Below, one piece after another: positions 1 through 7,067 of a stretch of 11,790 nt of DNA. The stretch comes from SHYQ01 sp041674525. Its GTDB lineage: Bacteria; Chloroflexota; Dehalococcoidia; UBA2979. Made by a program: the position numbers and the translations under genes. How positions within the stretch are numbered: the first letter of the stretch is position 1; each line of letters opens with the position of its first letter. Under the pieces are notes generated by a model, which was not told the DNA's origin, ran no database searches, and was given only the letters and a program-made list of their open reading frames with translations. The stretch lies in the NCBI GenBank assembly GCA_041674525.1, contig JBAYVN010000071.1, forward strand, positions 1 through 11,790. Reading direction: 5' to 3'.

Positions 1-167
1 AGCGGGTCGAAGTGGCGTTGCTCAACCTGGTACATGAGCAGCCCGGAGATCACCGGGCCGCGCAGCGAGTTCGGGTCCCAGATGCTGCGCGTCCACGGCG
101 TGGGCAGGAAGCGGTCACCGTCGCGATCGAACAGGGTGCCGAGGATGGGTCGTTCGTCAGCGCGCAT
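1..167 (-). CDS. Probable TesB-like acyl-CoA thioesterase, N-terminal part (runs off window)
   Basis: The minus strand reads from an ATG at 167 to the window edge without a stop, giving 55 residues that begin MRADERPILGTLF. The stretch around residues 20-50 (FLPTPWTRSIWDPNSLRGP, then an SGLLMYQVE-type helix) resembles the first hotdog domain of the TesB-like thioesterase family, where a Pro-Thr, a WDP and a Gly-rich turn lead into the hydrophobic central helix. Members hydrolyse acyl-CoA thioesters in the cytoplasm. The gene is divergent from the large regulator at 327, and the 159 bp between them must hold both promoters. No strong Shine-Dalgarno precedes the ATG. The catalytic C-terminal half is outside the window, so the family is a motif-level call made by eye. 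That the frame is real is more certain than its function, because a long plus-strand frame over the same bases lacks any recognisable protein. Confidence 0.6.
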   Translation of the reverse strand, partial: MRADERPILGTLFDRDGDRFLPTPWTRSIWDPNSLRGPVISGLLMYQVEQRHFDP

Positions 168-246
168 GCCGGGGACTGTATGGCATCGTCGCGCCATCCG
201 GTAGGCCATCCGCCTCCCCCGCGGAGCGCGCCACGCGGGCTCCGAT

Positions 247-273
247 TTGCGAAGTCGACGCAGTGCGTATACA
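247..273 (+). promoter_or_regulatory. Candidate promoter of the ATPase/LuxR regulator
   Basis: TATACA at 268-273 matches four of six bases of a sigma-70-like -10 box. TTGCGA at 247-252 is a four-of-six -35 match, but the spacing is only 15 bp. A start near 280 would give a leader of about 47 nt before the TTG at 327. This is the most AT-rich stretch of an otherwise GC-rich gap. The call is weak. Confidence 0.3.
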
Positions 274-312
274 GTTCGCCGCCTCGCCGATCAGCGGCGA
301 GGCGCGTTGCAC

Positions 313-318
313 GAGGAG
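313..318 (+). promoter_or_regulatory. Shine-Dalgarno that sets the TTG start of the regulator
   Basis: GAGGAG lies 8 nt upstream of an in-frame TTG at 327. The upstream part of the open frame (12-326) runs over the divergent thioesterase gene and encodes Arg/Pro-rich sequence with no family resemblance. The start is therefore placed at 327. An in-frame GTG at 378 is the alternative. Confidence 0.65.
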
Positions 319-326
319 CGGAATTC

Positions 327-3300
327 TTGGTCTCCGAAGCGGCGGCTGCCGGCGGTGGATCCCCGCTCAGCGCGGCGGTGGCTCCGCTGTGCTCGCTGGG
401 GCTGTACAACGGCCGCGCCAGCGGACCGATCGTGGGCCGCCCGCGCGAGCTGTCCGCGATCCGCCAGGGGCTCGCCTCGGCGCGGGCCGGGCTCACCTGC
501 ACGGTGATCGAGGGCGAGCCGGGCATCGGGAAGACCCGGTTCCTGCTCGCCGTGGACGAGCTGGCCGCGACGCAGGGGTTCATCCCCGTGGCCGTCACGG
601 CGGACGAGGAGATCCGCGGCCCCTTCCTCCTCGCGCGCAGCATCTTCGGCTGTCCCGTGCTCGCCGAGGCCATCCGCGGCACCGCGGCTCAGGGGCCGGC
701 CGCCCGCGCCATGGACGCGCTCGCGAACCGCGAGCAGGGGCTGGAGAGCATGCCCGCGGACCAGCGCCTGGTCCGTGTCTTCGACCTCGCGGCGATCGGA
801 TTGCGGGCGGTGGCCGCCGTGCGCCCGGTGGCGCTCCTGATCGACGACCTCCAATGGTCCGACGAGGACAGCCTGCGCCTGCTCCGCTATGTGGTGCGCA
901 CGGACACCGCAAGCCGGATCTTCATGGTGCTCGCGATCCGCCCGAACGAAACGGCGCTGGTGAGCGAGGCGACCACGTTGCTGGCGGACGTGGAGCGGCT
1001 CGGGATCCTGCAGCGCCTGCGCCTGGAACGCTTCTCGCAGGTGGAATCCAGCGAGTTCCTGGAGCAGACGCTCGGGGGGCGCGTCGATCCCGCGAGCGCA
1101 TCGATCATGCACGGACAGGCCGAGGGAGTACCCTTCGTGCTCTCCGAGCAGGTGCGTGCCTACCGCGAGGCCGGGCTGATCCAGCGTGTCGATGGCATCT
1201 GGATGCTCGCCCGCAACGCCGAGCGCCTGCTCCCCTCCGCCGTGCGCACGCTGATCCAGCGCCGGGCCGCGCACCTCCCCGAGGAGACACGGGACGTCCT
1301 GGCAGAGGCCGCGGTGCTGGGCCGAAACTTCAGCCTGCGGGACCTGCGCGACGTGAAGGGCTACCTGGGCGAACCCGTCCGAGACCCCGGCGATCTCGCC
1401 GCGCTGCTGCGCCCCGCCACGGAGATCGGGCTGCTGCTGCAGCACCCGGACGGCTCCGCGGCCGACTACTCGTTCACGCATGAGGGAGTGCGGGAGTACG
1501 CCGCCGGGACGCTGGCCCCGCCGCGGCGGCGCGCCATCCACGGCGCCGTGGTGGACATGCTCACGGCCGGCGGCGCCCCGGCGGCGGCCAGCCTGTCGCT
1601 GCTCGCGGGGCATGCGCTGGCGGCGGGGCGTCCCGAGCTCTGCGCGCGCTTCGCCATCGAGGCGGCCCACGCGGCGATGACCGCCAACGCCCCGGAGGAA
1701 GTGCTGCGACTGGTGAACCTCGCGCGGCCGGTCGCGACCAGCGCACAGGATCGCGTCGCGCTGCTGCGGCTGCGCGATGACGCGCTGGGGATGCTTCGCC
1801 GTCCCGCCCAGCGCATCGAGGGGCTGGGTGAGCTGTCCGCGCTGGCCGAGGCGCTGGGGGATGCGCACCTAGAGCTGGACGTGATGCTGCGCCGCGCCGC
1901 CGCGCTGCGCCTCTCCGGCGAGTCCGACATCGCCACATCCCTCGCACGCCGCGTGCGCGAGCGCGCGGCTGAGCTGGGCGACACCGAGGCGGAGCTCACG
2001 GCGTGCATCGAGCTGGGACAGGACCTCATGGGCGCCGAGCTGGGCGACGCGAGCTCGCAGGGCGCCTCCGACGCCGACTTCGACGGCGCGGAGGAGGCGT
2101 ACAGCCGCGCGCTCGCCATTGCCGAGGCGCGCGGGGACGACGCGATGATCGCGGCAGCCTCGCGCGAGCTGGGGATGATCGATACATGCCGCGTGCGCGC
2201 GTGGTTCGTCGAGCGGGTGCGCGCGGGCGAACACGTGGGGGTGATCAAGTCGCTCCTCGGCGGAGCACGGCTCGAGGATATCCTCACGGACCTGCCGATC
2301 GCGCCGTGGGTGACGAGCTCCGTCGCGAAGTACCAGCGGGCGCTCCAGATCTACGAGCGCCTGGGGGATCGTCGCGGCGTCATGTCCACGGTCGTCTCCA
2401 TGGCGTACGCCAGCTGGGCGCCCGGCATTCACCTCAGCGGCTCCGTCCAGCACGTGGAGGAGCTGCGGCGGCTGACGGCGCGCGTGAAGTCGTTCACGCG
2501 CGAGAGCGAGCGTGCGCTGGCGGACGCGCAGATGCTCTACGGGTCCCACGTCTACGCGCGCATCCGGGGGTTCCCGGACCTGGCGATCACCAAGGGCCAG
2601 GAGGCGTACAACGCCGCCCGGGCGCTGGGCGATCGCACCATCGAGTTCGCGACGGCCGGCGGCGTCGCAGCGCAGTACGCCGAGCTCGGCAGGGCGTCCG
2701 AGGCGCAGCGCTGGCTCTCTCGTGCCGCGAGCGTCGCCGCCGAGTCGTCGACCCCGTTCCGCGCGCTGCAGCTGGAGCTGTGGCGGGGCACGGTCAGTGC
2801 CGAAGCAGAAGACGTGGGGGCGATGCGCGAGCACCTGATGCAGGCGGTGACGATCGCGGGGGAGCAGGGGCGCCCCGCGGCGCGCTGCGATGCGCTCTCG
2901 TGCTTCGCCGCGCATGCCGCCCGCCTGGGGGCGGCGCGCAGCGATCCGGCGCTGCTCGAGGAGGCGGAGCGTGCCGCGGGGGAGGCGGAGGCGCTCGCCC
3001 GCACGCTGCCGGGGCACCCGCCGTGGCGTGCGATCGCCATGGGCGCACGCGTCCGCGTGCTCCTGGCGCGCGCCGAAGCGGACGCCGCACTGGAGCTCGG
3101 ACGCGCCGTGCTGATCCTGCTGCACGAGGCGGCGCACGAGGACTTCGTGCTGGAGGCGCTGCTCCCGGCGGCCTCGGCCGTGCTTGCGCGAGGAACCGCC
3201 GAGGAACAGGCGGCGCTCCGCGACCAACTGCAGACGATCGCGACGATGGTGGTGCAACGCGTCGCGGATGAAGACGTCCGCGTGCGCTGGTTCGCGGGAC

Positions 3301-3566
3301 ACACGGGGCGCGAGCTCGTGGCGCTCGGCGGCTCCTCAACCGCTCCCGGCGCCGAGCATCCGGATCACGCCCCCGCGCTGCTCGGCGAAGCCGACCGGCA
3401 GCTGCTCCGCCTCGTCACAGAGGCGCGCAGCAACGCGGAGATCGCCGCGACGCTGGGCGTGGACGCACAGCAGGTCGAACGCGACCTCGCGGGGCTGTTC
3501 GCGCGCATCGGCGTGGCCACGCGCGCCGATGCCACCACCGTCGCGCTCACGGGAAGCCTGGTGTAG
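327..3566 (+). CDS. Large ATPase / TPR-like / LuxR-type transcriptional regulator (LAL-like)
   Basis: This is a 1079-aa cytoplasmic signal-transduction regulator. The N-terminal ATPase module opens with PIVGRPREL near residues 35-43, has a Walker A GEPGIGKT at 63-70 (K69, T70), and a Walker B VALLIDD at 168-174 followed by LQWSDEDS. A winged-helix-like segment with an FTHEGVREYA motif near residue 390 is typical of this ATPase type. About 600 residues of Ala/Leu/Glu-rich paired helices (roughly 400-1000) look like a TPR-type sensor array. Residues 1018-1075 resemble a LuxR/GerE helix-turn-helix (VTEARSNAEIAATLGV then a VERDLAGLFARIG helix), but without the usual LTxRE start. In the family, ATP and ligand binding to the repeat domain gates DNA binding. 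The ligand here is unknown. The cyclase gene starts 2 nt after its stop, so the two are very probably co-translated. The TTG start rests on a well-placed GAGGAG. Confidence 0.85.
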   Translation: MVSEAAAAGGGSPLSAAVAPLCSLGLYNGRASGPIVGRPRELSAIRQGLASARAGLTCTVIEGEPGIGKTRFLLAVDELAATQGFIPVAVTADEEIRGPFLLARSIFGCPVLAEAIRGTAAQGPAARAMDALANREQGLESMPADQRLVRVFDLAAIGLRAVAAVRPVALLIDDLQWSDEDSLRLLRYVVRTDTASRIFMVLAIRPNETALVSEATTLLADVERLGILQRLRLERFSQVESSEFLEQTLGGRVDPASASIMHGQAEGVPFVLSEQVRAYREAGLIQRVDGIWMLARNAERLLPSAVRTLIQRRAAHLPEETRDVLAEAAVLGRNFSLRDLRDVKGYLGEPVRDPGDLAALLRPATEIGLLLQHPDGSAADYSFTHEGVREYAAGTLAPPRRRAIHGAVVDMLTAGGAPAAASLSLLAGHALAAGRPELCARFAIEAAHAAMTANAPEEVLRLVNLARPVATSAQDRVALLRLRDDALGMLRRPAQRIEGLGELSALAEALGDAHLELDVMLRRAAALRLSGESDIATSLARRVRERAAELGDTEAELTACIELGQDLMGAELGDASSQGASDADFDGAEEAYSRALAIAEARGDDAMIAAASRELGMIDTCRVRAWFVERVRAGEHVGVIKSLLGGARLEDILTDLPIAPWVTSSVAKYQRALQIYERLGDRRGVMSTVVSMAYASWAPGIHLSGSVQHVEELRRLTARVKSFTRESERALADAQMLYGSHVYARIRGFPDLAITKGQEAYNAARALGDRTIEFATAGGVAAQYAELGRASEAQRWLSRAASVAAESSTPFRALQLELWRGTVSAEAEDVGAMREHLMQAVTIAGEQGRPAARCDALSCFAAHAARLGAARSDPALLEEAERAAGEAEALARTLPGHPPWRAIAMGARVRVLLARAEADAALELGRAVLILLHEAAHEDFVLEALLPAASAVLARGTAEEQAALRDQLQTIATMVVQRVADEDVRVRWFAGHTGRELVALGGSSTAPGAEHPDHAPALLGEADRQLLRLVTEARSNAEIAATLGVDAQQVERDLAGLFARIGVATRADATTVALTGSLV

Positions 3567-3568
3567 CC

Positions 3569-4303
3569 ATGTTGCGAACGAGGATCGACCGGCAGCGGTG
3601 CATCGGCGCGGGCAACTGCGTGGCGCTCGCGCCCACGGCATTCGACTGGCTCAACGGCGAGCTGCTGAAGGCCGGGCTGGTCGACCCCACCAGCGTGGAC
3701 GACGAGCTCCTGCGCCAGGCCGCGCTCTCCTGCCCCACGCTGGCGATCGTGCTGGAGGAGGTCGAGGACCTGCTGCCATGGCAGCTCCGGGAGGCGCGCC
3801 CCACGGAGCCGCGCCGCGTGGTGAAGACCTTCATGTTCACCGACATCGTGAAGTCCACGAACCTCGTCGAGGCGCTCGGCGACGAGGCATGGGAGACGCT
3901 GCTGCACTGGCACGACGAGATGCTGCGCGGGCTCTTCGTGGCGCACCGTGGCGAGGAGGTGGTCTCCACGGGCGATGGCTTCTTCGTGGGCTTCGACAGC
4001 CCGGAGGCGGCGATCGCGTGCGCGGTGGCCATCCAGCGGGGGCTCGCGGAGCACCGGCGGGCGCACGGCTTCGCGCCGCGCGTGCGCATCGGCCTGCACG
4101 CGTCGCCCGCGACGCAGGTGGAGAACAACTTCCGCGGCAAGGGCGTGCACGAGGCCGCCCGCATCGCCGCGATGGCGGAGGGCGACGAGATCCTCGCCAG
4201 CCGCGAGACCGCCGGGGACTACCCCGGCGCCTCCGAGCCGCGCACGGTCGCGCTGAAAGGCATCTCCGACCCCATCGAGGTGGTCGCGATCGGCTGGCAC
4301 TGA
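3569..4303 (+). CDS. Ferredoxin-class III adenylate/guanylate cyclase fusion protein
   Basis: This is a 244-aa two-domain protein. Residues 1-65 form a small ferredoxin-like domain: C11, C17 and C55-P56, with 37 residues between the last two cysteines and no central cysteine. That spacing fits single-cluster ferredoxins of the 3Fe-4S type (such as P450 partners). Residues 83-244 are a class III cyclase domain: FTDIVKST (90-97) carries metal-ligand D92, and STGDGFFVGF carries D136, 44 residues later as in active enzymes. VRIGLH and an AARIA motif with R198 follow. Two usual catalytic positions differ by eye alignment: V132 where adenine-selecting Lys usually lies, and H194 where the transition-state Asn lies. 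The His is frequent in actinobacterial-type homologues. The predicted role is NTP to cyclic nucleotide, possibly tuned by the cluster. The ATG follows the regulator stop by 2 nt and its stop overlaps the next ATG. Confidence 0.85.
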   Translation: MLRTRIDRQRCIGAGNCVALAPTAFDWLNGELLKAGLVDPTSVDDELLRQAALSCPTLAIVLEEVEDLLPWQLREARPTEPRRVVKTFMFTDIVKSTNLVEALGDEAWETLLHWHDEMLRGLFVAHRGEEVVSTGDGFFVGFDSPEAAIACAVAIQRGLAEHRRAHGFAPRVRIGLHASPATQVENNFRGKGVHEAARIAAMAEGDEILASRETAGDYPGASEPRTVALKGISDPIEVVAIGWH

Positions 4304-5517
4304 TGGCGGAGCTCTGGCGCCCACCGGCGCTGCGCGGCGCCGAGCACGCGAACGGCGCACCGGCGGTGTCGTGGATCGAGCTGTTCTACGACCTCGTCTT
4401 CGTCGTGGCGATCGCGGGCATCGGGCACCGCTTCATCGCGGCGCCCGGCCGGGCGAGCGCGGTGGAGTTCGTCGTGCTGTTCGGGATGCTGTGGTGGGCG
4501 TGGGCGAGCCTCACCTTCGTCGTCGATCGCTTCGAGTCGAACGACGCGATCGACCGGGTGCTTGCCGTGTTCCAGATGTTCGGCGTCGCCGCGTTCGCGG
4601 CGGCTGCGTCGAGAGAGGCCAGCCTCGACGCGATCGCCGCGCCGCTCGCCGCGTCCTACACGATCACCCGACTGGTGCTGATCGCGATGTACGCGCGCGC
4701 CTGGTGGCACGTGACGGAGAGCCGCCCGCTCGTCGGGGGCTACCTGCGAGGCTTCGGCCTGGACGCTGCGCTCTGGGCGTTGTCGATCGCCGTCCCGTCC
4801 CCCGCGCGCTACGCGATGTGGGCCGCCGCGATGGCGATCTCGCTGGCGACGCCGTGGTTGATGCGCCGCACGCAGGCGCGCAGCCCGCTGAACGCCTCGC
4901 ACCTGCCGGAGCGCTTCGGGCTGTTCACGATCCTCGTGCTGGGCGAGTCGGTCGCGGCCGTGGTCGCCGGGCTCCACCCCGATCAGGCCCACGCGACCAC
5001 GCTCGCCGGCGCCGGAGCGGCGTTCGTGGTCGCCACCGGGCTGTGGTGGATCTACTTCGACAACTTCGAGGGCTCCGTCGTGCGGCGCGATCCGGACCGT
5101 CGTCACGACTGGCGCCCCACCGCGTGGATCTACGCCCACTTCCCGCTGGCCGCGTGCCTGGCCGCCGCCGGCAACGGGATGGGCCACCTGATCACCGCAG
5201 GCGAGGCGCACGAGTCACGCGCGCTGGTGATCACGTGCAGCACGGCGCTCGCCGGGGCGCTGCTCGCGATGGCGGTGATCCTCGTCAGCACGGCGGGCGG
5301 GGACGTGGCCAGCCGCACGCGCCGGGCGACTGCGCGCGCAGCAGGCGCGCTCCTCGCCGTCGCGGTCGCAGCATCCGGAGCGCCGCTCACGCCCGCCGCC
5401 TACCTCGTCACGCTCGCCGCGATCCTGCTGTCACAGGTGCTCTTCGATGTGACCGAGCATGCCCGGGCGGCCCGCGCGGCTCGCACCCTCCGCGCGGAGG
5501 CGGGCGTCACTTCGTAG
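4303..5517 (+). CDS. ltrA: Low temperature requirement protein A (LtrA) family membrane protein
   Basis: This is a 404-aa polytopic inner-membrane protein. The family signature WIELFYDLVFVVAI sits at about residues 24-37, and HLPERFGLFTILVLGESV lies near the middle (about 200-217). Roughly ten hydrophobic segments follow one another, including WWAWASLTFVVDRFESND near residue 66 and GLWWIYFDNFEG near 246, both characteristic of LtrA. The family was named for a Listeria gene needed for growth at low temperature. Its biochemical activity is not established. The ATG overlaps the TGA of the cyclase (TGATG) and has no convincing Shine-Dalgarno of its own, so translation probably depends on coupling. 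The 3' end overlaps the convergent sthA gene by 11 bp, which leaves no room for a terminator. A longer frame extends upstream through the cyclase gene but is a high-GC shadow. Confidence 0.88.
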   Translation: MAELWRPPALRGAEHANGAPAVSWIELFYDLVFVVAIAGIGHRFIAAPGRASAVEFVVLFGMLWWAWASLTFVVDRFESNDAIDRVLAVFQMFGVAAFAAAASREASLDAIAAPLAASYTITRLVLIAMYARAWWHVTESRPLVGGYLRGFGLDAALWALSIAVPSPARYAMWAAAMAISLATPWLMRRTQARSPLNASHLPERFGLFTILVLGESVAAVVAGLHPDQAHATTLAGAGAAFVVATGLWWIYFDNFEGSVVRRDPDRRHDWRPTAWIYAHFPLAACLAAAGNGMGHLITAGEAHESRALVITCSTALAGALLAMAVILVSTAGGDVASRTRRATARAAGALLAVAVAASGAPLTPAAYLVTLAAILLSQVLFDVTEHARAARAARTLRAEAGVTS

Positions 5518-6907
5518 CGGCGGCCTGCAGACGCTGCAGCGCATCGTACGCAGCGTACTTGAACGCCTCGCTCTCCGTGGGGACGTTGAACGTGGTGTGG
5601 ATGAAGTAGTCGATCGTCCCCCCGAAATGCAGCACCGCCTGCCCGAGATGGATGAGCTCCCCGGCCGACGTGCCGAGCACGTGCACACCGAGCAGGCGCC
5701 GGTCGTCGCGACGGAACACCAGCTTCACGAACCCCTCGGTCGCTCCCGAGATCGTGGCGCGCGTGTTGTTGGCGAACCAGCCACGCCCCACCTCGTAGTC
5801 GATCCCGGCCGCCGCCGCGGACTGCTCGGTCATGCCGACCATCGCGACCTCGGGGATGGAGTAGACGCCGAACGGCGCGAGGGGATCGACCGTCTCTTTG
5901 AACGGGATGCCCAGCGCGTGGCACGCCGCGACGCGCCCCTGCTCCATGGACACCGACGCGAGCGCGGGCGGGCCGATCACGTCCCCCGCGGCGTAGATGC
6001 CCGGCGCGGTCGTCTGGAAGTGCGGGTCCACGATCACGCGACCTCGCTCGTCCGTGTGCACCCCGGCCTCCGGCAGGCCCAGCTCCTCCGTGTTGCCGGA
6101 ACGGCCCGCCGCGAAGAGGATCTTCTCCGGGCGCAGGGTGTCCGCTGGGAGCTGCACGCGCAGCCCCTCGCCGTCGCGCTCCACCGTGGCGCGGCCTGCC
6201 TCCAGTCGCACGTCCATCCCCATGCCCCGGAACGTCGAGGCCACCAGGTCGGAGACCTCGCCGTCCATGAACGGCAGCAGGCGCGGCGCGTTGTCCAGGA
6301 GCGTCACCCGCATCCCGAGGGCGGCGAAGATCGACGCATACTCCACGCCGATGGGACCGCCGCCGACGACCACGATGTCCTGGAACGGCCGGTCGAGGTC
6401 GAGCACCGTCTCGGAGTCCAGGACATCGGGATCCTCGAAGGGGATGCCGGGCGGGTGGAACGGCCGCGATCCCGTCGCGATCAGGATCGTTTCGGCGTGC
6501 AGCGTGCGCGTCTTGCCATCGGCGCCCGCCACGATCACGCGGTGGTCCGGGGCGAGGCGCGCGGTGCCGTGGATCAGCTCGATGCCGTGGCGTGCGATGT
6601 TCTGCGCAACGGCGGCGGTCATGGTCTCCACGACCTGCCCCGCGCGGGCACGCAGCAGCCCGATCTCCGTCTGGAGGTCCAGCTCCATGCCCACGCCGTA
6701 CACGGCCCGGCGCTGGAAGCCGGAGACGTACAGCGCCGTCTCGCGCAGCGTCTTCGTGGGAACGCCGCCGTTGAGGGCGGTGGTGCCGCCGGGCTGGCTC
6801 GCGCGCTCCACGATCGCGGTGCGGTGCCCGAAGTACGCTGCCTGCGCGGCGGCCTTCTCCCCCGCCGGGCCCGCGCCGATCACCACCAGCCGGAATTCCT
6901 CGTCCAA
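5507..6907 (-). CDS. sthA: Soluble (Si-specific) NAD(P)+ transhydrogenase-type flavoprotein, SthA-like
   Basis: This 466-aa protein is a cytoplasmic two-dinucleotide-fold flavoprotein, the same length as E. coli SthA. FAD binding is shown by VVIGAGPAGEKAA (8-20), NAD(P) binding by VVVGGGPIGVEYASIFAALG (about 177-196), and the second FAD motif by GIYAAGDVIGPPALAS. GVYSIPEVAMVG and the C-terminal HTTFNVPTESEAFKYAAYDAL match SthA closely, including the mycobacterial enzyme. SthA moves hydride between NADPH and NAD+ to balance the two pools. The redox loop reads GGTTALNGGVPTK (40-52): both disulfide positions are lost (T43, G48), so it cannot work as a lipoamide, mercuric or glutathione reductase. 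Known SthA proteins keep the first Cys, so this one is further reduced. The start is TTG at 6907 behind GGGAGG. It is divergent from the MBL gene. A distant pyridine-nucleotide oxidoreductase of other function remains possible. Confidence 0.85.
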   Translation of the reverse strand: MDEEFRLVVIGAGPAGEKAAAQAAYFGHRTAIVERASQPGGTTALNGGVPTKTLRETALYVSGFQRRAVYGVGMELDLQTEIGLLRARAGQVVETMTAAVAQNIARHGIELIHGTARLAPDHRVIVAGADGKTRTLHAETILIATGSRPFHPPGIPFEDPDVLDSETVLDLDRPFQDIVVVGGGPIGVEYASIFAALGMRVTLLDNAPRLLPFMDGEVSDLVASTFRGMGMDVRLEAGRATVERDGEGLRVQLPADTLRPEKILFAAGRSGNTEELGLPEAGVHTDERGRVIVDPHFQTTAPGIYAAGDVIGPPALASVSMEQGRVAACHALGIPFKETVDPLAPFGVYSIPEVAMVGMTEQSAAAAGIDYEVGRGWFANNTRATISGATEGFVKLVFRRDDRRLLGVHVLGTSAGELIHLGQAVLHFGGTIDYFIHTTFNVPTESEAFKYAAYDALQRLQAAATK

Positions 6908-6913
6908 CGCGTG

Positions 6914-6919
6914 CCTCCC
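6914..6919 (-). promoter_or_regulatory. Shine-Dalgarno for the TTG start of sthA
   Basis: On the minus strand GGGAGG stands 6 nt before the TTG at 6907. The protein then begins DEEFRLVVIGAGPAG, the right distance from the FAD motif for this family. No better ATG or GTG lies nearby. Confidence 0.7.
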
Positions 6920-6989
6920 TCGACGACGGCACCGGAATCAACACGCGACATCCTAGACCGAACCGGAGCGACCCGGGGCCGCGGACGCG

Positions 6990-7018
6990 ATGACGAACGG
7001 TGGGGCGAATGTGATACT
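6990..7018 (+). promoter_or_regulatory. Candidate extended -10 promoter of the MBL-CNBD operon
   Basis: GATACT at 7013-7018 (four of six) carries an upstream TGT, making an extended -10. ATGACG at 6990-6995 is a four-of-six -35 with 17-bp spacing. Transcription would start near 7025, about 43 nt before the TTG at 7068. The ATG at 6990 that would give a longer protein lies inside this promoter, which further supports the later start. Confidence 0.45.
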
Positions 7019-7055
7019 GGTCGCCCCCACGCCGCCGGGCGCGGGACGCACGGGC

Positions 7056-7061
7056 AGGAGG
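7056..7061 (+). promoter_or_regulatory. Consensus Shine-Dalgarno that sets the TTG start of the MBL gene
   Basis: AGGAGG, identical to the anti-16S consensus, lies 6 nt before the in-frame TTG at 7068. The protein from there begins with the family's usual N-terminus, a beta strand followed by GSRGS. Confidence 0.75.
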
Positions 7062-7067
7062 ATCCCG

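Noticed and set aside
12..326. N-terminal extension of the regulator
   Set aside because: It overlaps the divergent thioesterase and its promoter gap, has no family-like sequence, and a good RBS-TTG lies at 313-329.
291..3302. Long minus-strand frames (525 and 477 codons) opposite the ATPase regulator
   Set aside because: They show no motifs and Arg/Gln/Gly-rich composition. The plus strand has Walker A, Walker B and an HTH in order.
3184..4302. Upstream in-frame extension of LtrA through the cyclase gene
   Set aside because: It would translate the cyclase gene out of frame into Arg-rich sequence. LtrA similarity begins just after the ATG at 4303.
6990..7067. ATG at 6990 as start of the MBL gene
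   Set aside because: It has no Shine-Dalgarno, sits in the predicted promoter, and the added residues have no family match. TTG 7068 has a consensus AGGAGG.
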